Origin: an uncultured Acetatifactor sp.
GTDB lineage: Bacteria > Bacillota > Clostridia > Lachnospirales > Lachnospiraceae
Length of the DNA stretch: 35,356 nt
Direction: 5' to 3'
Assembly: GCF_910585425.1 (NCBI RefSeq)
Contig: NZ_CAJUCP010000058.1
Location: 1-35,356, forward strand
In this document: piece by piece, positions 9,127-16,989 of the stretch
Layout of the letters: each line of letters opens with the position of its first letter
Numbering within the stretch: position 1 is the first letter of the stretch
Position numbers and translations under genes: made by a program
Notes under the pieces: model-generated
Told to the model about the DNA's origin: nothing
The model's input: only the letters and a program-made list of their open reading frames with translations
The model's database searches: none

Positions 9127-9155
9127 ATTATACTATAGGACATAATGTGCATAAA
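9127..9155 (-). promoter_or_regulatory. Promoter of the kinase-regulator operon
   Basis: On the minus strand a perfect TATAAT (9132-9127) with a weak TTTATG -35 (9155-9150) at a 17-base spacer. It faces away from the solute-binding-protein promoter, forming a divergent control region. Confidence 0.55.
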
Positions 9156-9192
9156 GAGGAATTTTATCACTGCTTTGGCGGGGCATCTGACA

Positions 9193-9229
9193 TTTTTCCA
9201 CACAGAAGGTGAAAAATATATATTTCCAC
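9193..9229. promoter_or_regulatory. Candidate operator: three TTTCCAC-like elements
   Basis: TTTTTCCAC at 9193-9201, GTGAAAAA (inverted TTTTTCAC) at 9209-9216 and TTTCCAC at 9223-9229. The outer two are in the same orientation, 28 bases apart. The cluster ends 15 bases before the extended -10 of the solute-binding-protein gene, where an AraC-type activator would bind. Assignment to the adjacent regulator is inference. Confidence 0.4.
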
Positions 9230-9243
9230 GCTGCGGGCCGCTT

Positions 9244-9252
9244 TGCTATAAT
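9244..9252 (+). promoter_or_regulatory. Extended -10 promoter of the ABC/GRE operon
   Basis: TGC followed by TATAAT (9247-9252) makes an extended -10. The -35 region (TTCCAC at 9224-9229) is a poor match, consistent with dependence on an activator. Confidence 0.6.
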
Positions 9253-9316
9253 GGGCCTCGTAACCAAGCTTGGAGGCAGACGGTAAGGATACCGGAACAA
9301 AAAGGAGGACTATGAA

Positions 9317-10747
9317 ATGGTAAGAAGAAAAAGAGGCAGGATGGCCGCCGTGCTTCTGGCGGCGATGATGACGGCTTCCGCTCTGCTGGCAGGGTGCGGC
9401 GGAGAGGATGCCGCGGATACACCGGGCAGCACCCAGGATGGCACGCCGGATACGGCAGCGGAGGAAAGCAGGGCAGACGGGGGAGCGGATGAAGGCGGGG
9501 ACGCTTCCACGGAAAAAACAAAGCTCACCATGGTGACTTATCTGGGGAATCCCTCCAGGGACGCCCTGATCCAGGAGCTGGTGGCGGACCTTAATATAGA
9601 ACTGGAAATCATCTCGCCTCCGGCGGATCAGGCACAGCAGAAGATCTCCACCATGCTCCAGAGCGGGCAGGGCATCGATATCGTGGAAGTGGACTCCGTG
9701 CCGGTGACCCATATCTCCAACGGATTCATCGAGCCTTTGAATTCCTATGTGGAGGGTTGGGAGGATTGGGGCAGCGTAAGCGAATTCCTGAAGGCCCAGC
9801 TCACCTCCTATGACGGAAATGTGTACTCCATCCCCTACGGCGTGTACGAGAGGGCCCTGTTCTATCGGAAGGACTGGTTCGAGGAGAAGAACCTCTCCGT
9901 TCCCGGGACCTGGGAGGAGCTCTACAATACGGCAGTGGAGCTGACGGATCCTTCCCAGAACCGCTACGGCTATTCCTTCCGGGGTGGTGCAGGCACCACC
10001 GGCTTCCTGCAGATGACGATCCTTTCCTTTGTGGATCCGGGGAAGGTGGATATCGCGGTTCCCTTCATCTCCAGGGACAGCAGGAGCGTATACCTCCAGC
10101 CCGAGGCGGCGGAGGCCATGAATTTCTATAAGAAGCTCTACGAGGACGGCTCCCATCCGGATTCCATCGCTTGGGGCTATGCGGAGATGGTGGAGGCCTT
10201 CTATTCCGGCACCACGGCCATGCTGATCCAGGATCCGGAGGTCATCGCCACCTGCGAGGAGTATATGGAGGAGGGCACCTGGGATGTTGCGCCTCTTCCG
10301 GTAGGCCCCAGCGGCCGGGCGCTCTTCCCCGCGGGATTCGCGGGCTGGGGCATCGCTTCCAGCTCCCAGAACAAGGAGGCTGCCTGGGAAGTGATCAAGG
10401 CCCTCTCCAGCGTGGAGGGGAACACCACTTTCTGTAAGAAGAACGGGAACATTCCCATCCATACCACGGCCCAGGAGGATCCCTTCTTCAGCGAGGGATA
10501 TTACGGATGCTATATCGATATGGCGGCAGACCCGGATTCCTATGTGGGGTATGTGGACGGCGGCGAGAACAGATTCGCCACCGAGGAAGAGCTGGAGCAG
10601 CTCAACCAGTTCGGACCGGCGGCGGATCCGGCGGTGCAGGCCATGCTCCTGGGGCAGACCACGCCCGAGGAATGCGCCGAGACCCTTGCATCCTTCTATA
10701 GCTGGTCGCAGGACAGCGAATGGGTGAAGGAGAGGTTCGCCCAGTAA
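9317..10747 (+). CDS. ABC transporter solute-binding lipoprotein (family 1)
   Basis: Extracellular lipoprotein that captures the substrate for the permeases downstream, 476 residues. A lipoprotein signal with LLAGC puts the lipidated Cys at 27. An acidic, Asp/Glu/Gly/Ala/Thr-rich spacer (about 28-68) separates it from the binding fold, which has family features such as IDIVEVDS, YSIPYGVYERALFYRKDWFEE, WEELYNTAVEL, FPAGFAGWGI and EAAWEVIKAL. AGGAGG at 9303-9308 sets the ATG at 9317. The protein resembles the CUT1 group, whose ligands are mostly oligosaccharides or polyol derivatives, but the ligand cannot be read from sequence. No ATPase gene is present, so a shared MsmX-like ATPase would have to energise uptake (inference). 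Confidence 0.93.
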   Translation: MVRRKRGRMAAVLLAAMMTASALLAGCGGEDAADTPGSTQDGTPDTAAEESRADGGADEGGDASTEKTKLTMVTYLGNPSRDALIQELVADLNIELEIISPPADQAQQKISTMLQSGQGIDIVEVDSVPVTHISNGFIEPLNSYVEGWEDWGSVSEFLKAQLTSYDGNVYSIPYGVYERALFYRKDWFEEKNLSVPGTWEELYNTAVELTDPSQNRYGYSFRGGAGTTGFLQMTILSFVDPGKVDIAVPFISRDSRSVYLQPEAAEAMNFYKKLYEDGSHPDSIAWGYAEMVEAFYSGTTAMLIQDPEVIATCEEYMEEGTWDVAPLPVGPSGRALFPAGFAGWGIASSSQNKEAAWEVIKALSSVEGNTTFCKKNGNIPIHTTAQEDPFFSEGYYGCYIDMAADPDSYVGYVDGGENRFATEEELEQLNQFGPAADPAVQAMLLGQTTPEECAETLASFYSWSQDSEWVKERFAQ

Positions 10748-10772
10748 GACAGGCACAGGCAATCCAACGAGG

Positions 10773-10810
10773 AGGCTGTCCGGGCTGGTTACGGCTTCGG
10801 GCAGCCTTTT
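10773..10810 (+). terminator. Intra-operon terminator/attenuator
   Basis: AGGCTGTCCG (10773-10782) pairs with CGGGCAGCCT (10798-10807, one G-T pair), followed by TTTT. It lies between the binding-protein gene and the first permease gene and would favour excess binding protein over permeases. Confidence 0.7.
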
Positions 10811-10835
10811 GACGTCAGGAGAAAGGATCGGACAG

Positions 10836-11747
10836 ATGCATAACAAGAAAATCAAATTGTCAAAGAAGGCCCGGGACAGATGGTTCATCGCTCTGTTCCT
10901 TCTGCCGGGGCTGTTCATGATTCTGGTGATGCTGTATTACCCTGCCGTAGACGGCGTGGTGATGGCATTCCAGGACGTGAAGGCCTACAATATCTTCAGC
11001 AGGGAGTTCAACGGCCTGGAGAACTTCCGCAGGCTGTTCTCCAACATTACATATCTGGGAACCTGGAAGAACACGCTGGTGTGGGTGGTGGGCTGCGTGG
11101 CCCTGGAGTTCGTCCTGGGCTTCGGCATCGCCCTGCTGCTGCAAAAGCCCTTCCGGGGCAAGAAGTTCTACGAATGCGTGGTGTTCATGCCCTGGGCGCT
11201 GTCGGGCTTCATGGTGGGCATCATGTGGAAGTGGATGTTCAACGGGAGCAACGGCGTCATCAACGATATCCTGATACGCCTGGGAATCGTGGAGCAGCAG
11301 GTAGGGTTCCTGTCCAATCCGGACTATGCCCTGGGCAGCGTCATGGTGGCCAAGGTATGGACAGGAATGGCCTTTTTTGCTATCATTACCATGGCGGCCT
11401 TAAAGACCATCCCCCAGGAGATGTATGAGGCGGCGGCCATAGACGGGGCCGGGCCCCTTACGAAGTTCTTCTATATTACCCTTCCCTCCATCCGGGTCAT
11501 ATTGCTGCTGATGGTGCTGATGCGGGCGGTGCAGACCATGAACGCGCCTGACCTGATCTTCGGCATGACACAGGGCGGGCCCGCGGGCAGCAGCCATATC
11601 GCCTCCAGCTATATCATGACGGAGGTGATCAAGGGGAACGACTACGGCATGGTATCGGCGGCAGGCGTGGTACTGTGGCTGGTGACCCTGGTCTTTACGG
11701 GCATCTATCTGGCGTGCACCAATACTCTGAAAGGCGGTGACGAATGA
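10836..11747 (+). CDS. ABC transporter permease (MalF/UgpA type)
   Basis: Inner permease subunit of a CUT1-type importer, 303 residues from the ATG at 10836, with about six transmembrane segments. The EAA loop that docks the ATPase reads EAAAIDGAGPLTKFFYITLP in the C-terminal third. The first helix is RWFIALFLLPGLFMILVMLYY; the N terminus is basic (HNKKIKLSKKARDR). AAAGGAT at 10822-10828 supports this start over a TTG at 10809 that lies inside the terminator T run. The stop overlaps the next permease start by 4 bases. Confidence 0.95.
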   Translation: MHNKKIKLSKKARDRWFIALFLLPGLFMILVMLYYPAVDGVVMAFQDVKAYNIFSREFNGLENFRRLFSNITYLGTWKNTLVWVVGCVALEFVLGFGIALLLQKPFRGKKFYECVVFMPWALSGFMVGIMWKWMFNGSNGVINDILIRLGIVEQQVGFLSNPDYALGSVMVAKVWTGMAFFAIITMAALKTIPQEMYEAAAIDGAGPLTKFFYITLPSIRVILLLMVLMRAVQTMNAPDLIFGMTQGGPAGSSHIASSYIMTEVIKGNDYGMVSAAGVVLWLVTLVFTGIYLACTNTLKGGDE

Positions 11748-12580
11748 TGGGGAAGAGGAGAAATATCTTTCCGCTGGTAGGCAGGTATGTCCTGTTGGCG
11801 CTGTTCTTCGTATTTACGGTGTTCCCGTTTCTGTGGCTCCTGCTGACTTCCCTGAAGGGGAGCAGGGAGCTGTATGAATTTCCCGTGCGTTATCTCCCCA
11901 GGGAGGCGACGCTTGGCAACTACAGGGAAGTGATACAGATGGGGGATTTTGGAAGGTATATCTGCAACAGCCTGACGGTGGCCCTGGCGGGAGCGTGCCT
12001 GGTGGTATTGATTGCGGGAATGTCCTCCTACATCCTTTCCAGGATGGAATTCAAGTCCAAGCCTGCGGTCTTCATGATCTTCATGATGACCCAGATGCTT
12101 CCCAGCGCGGTGGGGTTCGCGCCCCTCTATATCCTGATGACGAGGCTGGGGATGGTGGACAGGCTGTCCACGGTGATTTTGATCCTGGCGGGAGGCCAGA
12201 TTCCCTTCGGCACCATACTGCTGATCGGATTCATGAAGGGGATTCCGAAGGCGCTGGAGGAGTCTGCGCTGCTGGACGGCTGCGGCAGGGTGAAGACATT
12301 TTTCCTGATCGTGATGCCTCTGGCAAAGGCGGGGCTGTTCTCCGTGTTCATCTTCGTCTTCCTGGCCTGCTGGAACGATGTGTACACCTCCGTGCTGTAC
12401 ATCAACGCCAACGCCAGGAAGACGCTGACGGTGGCCATATATTCCATGATCGGAAAATATGACATCAACTGGGGGAACGTGGCTGCGGGGACGCTGATCG
12501 CCATGGCTCCCGCCATCCTTCTTTTCAGCTTCATGAAGGAGATTTTTGTGGAAAACATCGCGGGAGCGGTGAAGGAATAA
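11744..12580 (+). CDS. ABC transporter permease (MalG/UgpE type)
   Basis: Second permease subunit, 278 residues with about six transmembrane segments. The EAA loop is EESALLDGCGRVKTFFLIVMP. The protein starts GKRRN followed by a helix (YVLLALFFVFTVFPFLWLLL), typical of the family. Its ATG at 11744 overlaps the stop of the first permease gene (ATGA), implying translational coupling. It forms the membrane channel with the upstream permease. The PLP enzyme gene begins 23 bases later. Confidence 0.95.
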   Translation: MMGKRRNIFPLVGRYVLLALFFVFTVFPFLWLLLTSLKGSRELYEFPVRYLPREATLGNYREVIQMGDFGRYICNSLTVALAGACLVVLIAGMSSYILSRMEFKSKPAVFMIFMMTQMLPSAVGFAPLYILMTRLGMVDRLSTVILILAGGQIPFGTILLIGFMKGIPKALEESALLDGCGRVKTFFLIVMPLAKAGLFSVFIFVFLACWNDVYTSVLYINANARKTLTVAIYSMIGKYDINWGNVAAGTLIAMAPAILLFSFMKEIFVENIAGAVKE

Positions 12581-12603
12581 CAGGACAAAAGAGAGGTGCC
12601 AAA

Positions 12604-13761
12604 ATGAGAGCGGAAGAGATTTGTACCCACTTTGGGGAGGACCCGGCCAGGTTCCACGGGGCGGTGAACACGCCCATTTTCCAGACCTCGCTGTTCGTTG
12701 ACTGCGAGGGGAACGAAGGCGGGCTGGAGGGCAGGTACGCGTACACCAGGGTGTCCAACCCTACCACGGAGGTGGTGGAGCAGAAGGTGGCCGCCCTGGA
12801 GCAGGGGGAGGCGGCGAAGTGCTTCTCCTCCGGCATGGGAGCCATCAGCGCGGCCATGATGCATTACATAAAAGAAGACAGCCATGTAGTTGCTACGGCG
12901 AGCATCTATGGCCCGGCCCGCCGTTTCCTGTCGGAGTACATGAAACGGTTCGGGATAAAGGTCACCTTCGTCAGCGGCACGGATCCGGAGGAGCTGGAAG
13001 CGGCGGTCTGCGAACAGACGGATCTAATCTACCTGGAGAGCCCCTCCACATACCTTTTCCTGGTGCAGGACCTGGAAAGAATCGCGGAGATCGCGAAAAA
13101 ACACCATGCGGCAACGGTCATCGACAATACCTACGCCACGCCGATCTTCCAGAAGCCCCTGACCATGGGCATCGACATGGTGGTGCACTCCGCCTCCAAA
13201 TACCTGGGAGGCCACAGCGACATCATCGGCGGCGTGGTGGCAGGCCGAAGGGAGGATGTGGAGCAGATGGCCCAGAATGAGAGGGAGCTGTTCGGGGCCG
13301 TGATGAGCCCCTTCGACTCCTGGCTGATGCTGCGCGGCATCCGGACGCTGCCTGTCAGGATGCGGCAGCACATGAAGAACGCCCTGGAGATGGCGGCGTA
13401 TTTCCAGGAGCTGGACATCGTCAAAGAGGTTATCTACCCCTACTGGAACACCCATCCCCAGTACGAGCTGGCGAAGCGGCAGATGACGGGGGCCAGCGGG
13501 CTGATGAGCGTGGTCTTCGACCTGCCCGGGGAGCAGATCCACAGAATCGTGGAGGCGCTGGAGTTCTTCTACAGAGGGCCCAGCTGGGGCGGCTATGAGA
13601 GCCTTGCCTCCCCGGTGGGGGCCGACCTGGAGCGGGACAATGAGACCATGAAGAAGGGCCTGGTGCGCCTGCACATCGGGCTGGAGGGAGCGGATTTGCT
13701 GAAAGAGGATTTTGAGAGGGCAGTGAAGCATGTGCTTGGAAGAGGTGTTTCCCTTGGATGA
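12604..13761 (+). CDS. PLP enzyme of the Cys/Met metabolism family
   Basis: Cytoplasmic fold-type I PLP enzyme of the cystathionine gamma-synthase / gamma-lyase / methionine gamma-lyase family, 385 residues (normal length). Visible active-site elements are YAYTRVSNPT (Y47, R49), SSGMGAI for phosphate binding (76-81), the PLP-stacking Tyr in SIYGP (102), D174 in VIDNTYATP, the Schiff-base K199 in SASKYLGGHSD, SWGGYES and the carboxylate-binding Arg in VRLHIGLE. The reaction could be beta- or gamma-elimination or replacement at an amino acid, often with a C-S bond; sequence alone does not decide. It lies inside the transporter-GRE operon and overlaps the activase gene by 32 bases, so it is probably part of the same pathway and not general methionine synthesis. 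Confidence 0.9.
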   Translation: MRAEEICTHFGEDPARFHGAVNTPIFQTSLFVDCEGNEGGLEGRYAYTRVSNPTTEVVEQKVAALEQGEAAKCFSSGMGAISAAMMHYIKEDSHVVATASIYGPARRFLSEYMKRFGIKVTFVSGTDPEELEAAVCEQTDLIYLESPSTYLFLVQDLERIAEIAKKHHAATVIDNTYATPIFQKPLTMGIDMVVHSASKYLGGHSDIIGGVVAGRREDVEQMAQNERELFGAVMSPFDSWLMLRGIRTLPVRMRQHMKNALEMAAYFQELDIVKEVIYPYWNTHPQYELAKRQMTGASGLMSVVFDLPGEQIHRIVEALEFFYRGPSWGGYESLASPVGADLERDNETMKKGLVRLHIGLEGADLLKEDFERAVKHVLGRGVSLG

Positions 13762-14632
13762 GAAGAAGACGGCAGTGATTTTCAATATTCAGCGCTTCTC
13801 CGTATTTGACGGGCCCGGGGTGCGGACGGCAGTGTTCTTCAAGGGCTGCAACCTGCGCTGCCTCTGGTGCCACAATCCGGAGTCCTATGAGCGCAGGCCC
13901 CAGCTCGCCTTCGACAGGCAGAAATGCATCGGCTGCGGGAGCTGCATCCAGAACTGCCCGGGGCAGTGCCTCCTGCCCGACCCGGAGGCAGGGCTGCTCT
14001 ACCGCAGAGAGGACTGCCTGGACTGCGGAAAATGCGCCAGGGGCTGTTACGCAAAGGCCCTCAGCAGGATCGGATGCGAGATGACGGCGGAGGAGCTGCT
14101 GGAAGACCTGCTGGAGGATCTGCCCTATTATCAGGAAAGCGGCGGCGGGGTCACATTCTCCGGCGGGGAATGCATGCTCCGTCCGGATTTCCTGGAAGAG
14201 ATGCTCCGGCGGCTGAAGGGAAAGGGCATCCACACGGCGGTGGACACCGCAGGGAATGTGCCCTATGAGTCTTTCGAGCGGATCCTGCCCTATACGGATC
14301 TCTTCCTGTACGATGTGAAGGCCTTTCACGAAGAGGTGCACAGGGAGCTGACAGGGGCGTCCAACCGGAGGATCAAAGAGAACCTGCTTCGGCTTGCGGG
14401 AACCGGGAAGGAGATCAAAATCCGGATTCCTGTGATAGAGGAGCTGAACGCCGGGGAGCTTCCGTTCATCAGGGAATTCCTGTGGGCCAACGGGCTTCGC
14501 GACGTGGAGCTTTTGGGCTACCACAGGATGGGCGTGGGGAAAGCGGGGCTGCTCCTGGAGCCCCTCACCCAGGAGGCCTTCCGGGAAGTGGATGCGGAGA
14601 CCCTGAGGAAGTATCAGAGGATGTTCGAATAG
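13730..14632 (+). CDS. Glycyl-radical enzyme activating enzyme (radical SAM)
   Basis: Radical SAM enzyme that installs the glycyl radical on the partner encoded next (14679). The 300 residues carry CNLRCLWC (C40, C44, C47) for the SAM-binding [4Fe-4S] cluster. A two-cluster ferredoxin insert follows, CIGCGSCIQNC (C66, C69, C72, C76) and CLDCGKCARGC (C96, C99, C102, C106). The GGE motif is in VTFSGGECML. The double-ferredoxin insert is typical of activases of dehydratase, lyase and decarboxylase GREs and is absent from PFL activase. The start is uncertain: the ATG at 13730 has GAGAGGG upstream, while a TTG at 13754 has GGAAGAGG and would remove eight residues. Either way it overlaps the PLP gene. 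Confidence 0.94.
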   Translation: MCLEEVFPLDEKKTAVIFNIQRFSVFDGPGVRTAVFFKGCNLRCLWCHNPESYERRPQLAFDRQKCIGCGSCIQNCPGQCLLPDPEAGLLYRREDCLDCGKCARGCYAKALSRIGCEMTAEELLEDLLEDLPYYQESGGGVTFSGGECMLRPDFLEEMLRRLKGKGIHTAVDTAGNVPYESFERILPYTDLFLYDVKAFHEEVHRELTGASNRRIKENLLRLAGTGKEIKIRIPVIEELNAGELPFIREFLWANGLRDVELLGYHRMGVGKAGLLLEPLTQEAFREVDAETLRKYQRMFE

Positions 14633-14678
14633 CAGACCGACAGACCGACAGATTTGGAAGACGATAAGGAGGGAGCGT

Positions 14679-16847
14679 ATGCTTGACACAGAGAAGACAG
14701 TATTGTCCGCAAAAATCCGGGAGCGGATAGACAGGCTCCACAGCGACAAGATACAGATCAACCAGGAAAAGATCCGGCATCTGGGGCATCTGGACATAGA
14801 TGACCACGGCTTCATCGATTTCCCGGATTTTCAGTTCCAGCCCATCACCCGGGAGGACGGCATGGTATACGGCATGGAGCTTCTGGGGCAGAACTTCAGG
14901 AAGATCCTGAACGAGATGCCCGTGTACTGCAATCCCGCCAGCGCCCTGGCCACCTGCTGGCCGGGGAACCTGTCCCGGTGGATGGAAATCGGATTGCGGG
15001 AGGAGAACAGGCCGAAGCATCTCTACCCGGTCCATGAGAAATACAATATCCTGCAGCACGGCTGCGGCGGCATGAACCATCTGTGCCCCGACCTGACGAT
15101 CGGACTGGAGCTTGGGTGGAAGGGGCTGCTGGAGAAGGTGAGGTTCTATAAGGAAAAGAATGTCCACGGGGATCCGGCCTTCTATGAGGGGGAGGAGCAG
15201 CTCCTCCTGGGTGTCCTGGAATGGATCGGACGGCATGTGGAGGCCGCCGGGAAGATGGCGGAGGAGGCGGAATCGGAGGAGCTGCGGGCCCATTATGCCC
15301 AGGTGGCGGACTGCAATGCATGGCTCCTGGAGAACCCGCCCCGCACCCTGCGGCAGGCCTGCCAGTTCACGGCCCATTTCCAGTGCATCGACAGAATGTA
15401 CTACGCCGGAGGCGCGCTGGGGCAGATGGACGAGCTGTTCCGGCCTTATTATGAAAGGGACAGGGAAAAGCTGGGCCTTACGGACGAGGAGGCCGTCTGG
15501 TATTTCGCCAGCCTGTTCTTTAATGATACCCATTATTCCCAAATCGGCGGCCTGACGCCCTCGGGAGACGCGGAATTGACCAGCAGAGTCAGTTTCCTCA
15601 TCCTGGATGCGGTGCACTACCTGAAGATTCCCTCCAATGTGGGGATCCGCGTCCATGACGGGATGGACGGGACGCTTCTGCGCAGATCCCTGGAATACAA
15701 CATGGAGGACGGCACAGGGGTGTGCTATTCCTGCAGCCAGGGCTGCGAGGAGGGATTCGCCAGGAACGGCTTCCCCAGGGAGCTGGCCCGGATGCGGGTG
15801 AAATGCGGCTGCAACTGGACGGCCATTCCCGGGGTGGAATATCCCCTGCAGGACGTGACCAGGATCAGCATGCCCATGGCTCTCTGCCATGCCATAGAGG
15901 AGATGAAGGGCATGGAGCAGCCGGGGACGGAGAAGCTGTGGGAGCTGTTTGCCGGGCATCTGAAGGTGATGGTGGACTGCGTGAAGGAGGGGTACGACTG
16001 GCATTATGAGCATGTGTCACAGGACACGCCGGAGATCGTGCTGAACCTGTTCATGCACGGGCCCATAGAGCGGGGGCTGAACTGCGCCCAGGGCGGCGTG
16101 GACATCATGGACCTGAACATAGACGGCATCGGCCTGGCCACGGTGGCGGATTCCTTTGCCGCCATGGAGCAGCGGATCGAGACGGAGCGGGCGCTCACCT
16201 ATCCGGAGCTGTATACGGCCCTGGAAGCGGATTACCAGGGATATGAGAGGATCCGGCTGATGCTGAAGAACATAGACCGGCTGGGGGCGCCCCATTCCCC
16301 TTCCATGAAGTGGGCGGAGCGGAGCCGGAACCTGTTCGTGGACCTGTGCATGGAGGAGCCTACCCCGAAGCATCATCTGAAGGTGGTGGCGGGCATGTTT
16401 TCCCACGGAGACATCGTCAGGTACGGAGAGGCCCTTCCGGCCACGCCAAACGGACGGAAAGCGGGGGAGCCCATTTCCCACTCCAATGAGCCCGACCCGG
16501 GGTTCGCCAGCGGCCTGCATACCTTTGCCCCTTCCCTGAAGGCCAACACGGTGGCCAGGCTCCAGCCGGGCTACGGGAATTCCTCCCCGCTGCACCTGGA
16601 CGTGGACAGCTCCATGATTACCAAGGAGGGCGGCGTGGAGGCGCTGGAGACATTGATCCATGCCCACAACCACATGGGAGGGACACTGATCAATCTGAAC
16701 TGCCTGACCAAAGAGAGGCTGCTGAAGGCCCACGCCGATCCGGACAGCGATCCCGACCTGGTGGTGCGGGTGACGGGGTATTCCGCGTTCTTCTCCTCCC
16801 TGTCGCCGAAATACAGGCAGCAGATCGTGGACAGGTTCCTGGCCTGA
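14679..16847 (+). CDS. Glycyl radical enzyme of unknown reaction
   Basis: Oxygen-sensitive radical enzyme of the PFL/GRE superfamily, 722 residues, somewhat shorter at the N terminus than diol dehydratases or HypD. The C-terminal glycyl radical loop is intact (RVTGYSAFF, G700). Core landmarks are GGMNHLCPDLTIGLELGWKGL (near 130-150), QMDELFRPYYERD, IGGLTPSGD, the QGGVDIMDLNIDGIG stretch and ATPNGRKAGEPIS. By the family pattern A-R-x5-G-C-V-E, the catalytic Cys aligns to C378 in LARMRVKCGCNWT. The usual Glu two residues later is Trp (W380), and a further Cys sits at 376. Extra cysteines lie at 349, 352 and 356. It is therefore unlikely to be a standard dehydratase, choline lyase or isethionate lyase, and it lacks the PFL Cys-Cys pair. 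AAGGAGGG at 14666-14673 sets the start; two CAGACCGA direct repeats lie in the gap before it. Confidence 0.92.
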   Translation: MLDTEKTVLSAKIRERIDRLHSDKIQINQEKIRHLGHLDIDDHGFIDFPDFQFQPITREDGMVYGMELLGQNFRKILNEMPVYCNPASALATCWPGNLSRWMEIGLREENRPKHLYPVHEKYNILQHGCGGMNHLCPDLTIGLELGWKGLLEKVRFYKEKNVHGDPAFYEGEEQLLLGVLEWIGRHVEAAGKMAEEAESEELRAHYAQVADCNAWLLENPPRTLRQACQFTAHFQCIDRMYYAGGALGQMDELFRPYYERDREKLGLTDEEAVWYFASLFFNDTHYSQIGGLTPSGDAELTSRVSFLILDAVHYLKIPSNVGIRVHDGMDGTLLRRSLEYNMEDGTGVCYSCSQGCEEGFARNGFPRELARMRVKCGCNWTAIPGVEYPLQDVTRISMPMALCHAIEEMKGMEQPGTEKLWELFAGHLKVMVDCVKEGYDWHYEHVSQDTPEIVLNLFMHGPIERGLNCAQGGVDIMDLNIDGIGLATVADSFAAMEQRIETERALTYPELYTALEADYQGYERIRLMLKNIDRLGAPHSPSMKWAERSRNLFVDLCMEEPTPKHHLKVVAGMFSHGDIVRYGEALPATPNGRKAGEPISHSNEPDPGFASGLHTFAPSLKANTVARLQPGYGNSSPLHLDVDSSMITKEGGVEALETLIHAHNHMGGTLINLNCLTKERLLKAHADPDSDPDLVVRVTGYSAFFSSLSPKYRQQIVDRFLA

Positions 16848-16883
16848 GGCGGAAAGACTTTATCCCAATGCCCTATCCATCAC

Positions 16884-16912
16884 TTGACGCGAGGACGAAA
16901 AAGCATTATGAT
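16884..16912 (+). promoter_or_regulatory. Promoter of the secreted repeat protein
   Basis: TTGACG at 16884-16889 and TATGAT at 16907-16912 with a 17-base spacer, 77 bases before the chosen start at 16990. It shows that this gene is not merely read through from the GRE operon. Confidence 0.7.
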
Positions 16913-16989
16913 AATGTAGAATGCGGAGGGAATCAACGACCTCGAAAGCACTCATAAAGAAGGTTAAGGAAGGAAAGGAAAACAGGGCA

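Noticed and set aside
9312..9323. Mini-ORF ATG-AAA-TGG-TAA overlapping the binding-protein start
   Set aside because: It is only three bases from AGGAGG, whereas the ATG at 9317 has ideal spacing. Probably chance.
9167..10918. Long minus-strand open frame of 583 codons
   Set aside because: It is opposite the solute-binding protein gene, which has a lipobox, ribosome site and promoter; the minus frame shows no domain.
13754..13761. ATG at 13758 as the activase start
   Set aside because: It is in another frame; only the ATG at 13730, a GTG at 13745 or the TTG at 13754 are in frame.
15738..15749. GCEE (residues 355-358) as the GRE catalytic Cys-x-Glu motif
   Set aside because: Although it looks right alone, the flanking family pattern A-R-x5-G-C aligns to C378, and the position of GCEE corresponds to the helix before the active-site loop.
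14565..16013. Minus-strand open frame of 482 codons opposite the GRE
   Set aside because: Composition (Pro, His, Leu, Gln) is typical of antisense to GC-rich coding sequence; the GRE is clearly real.
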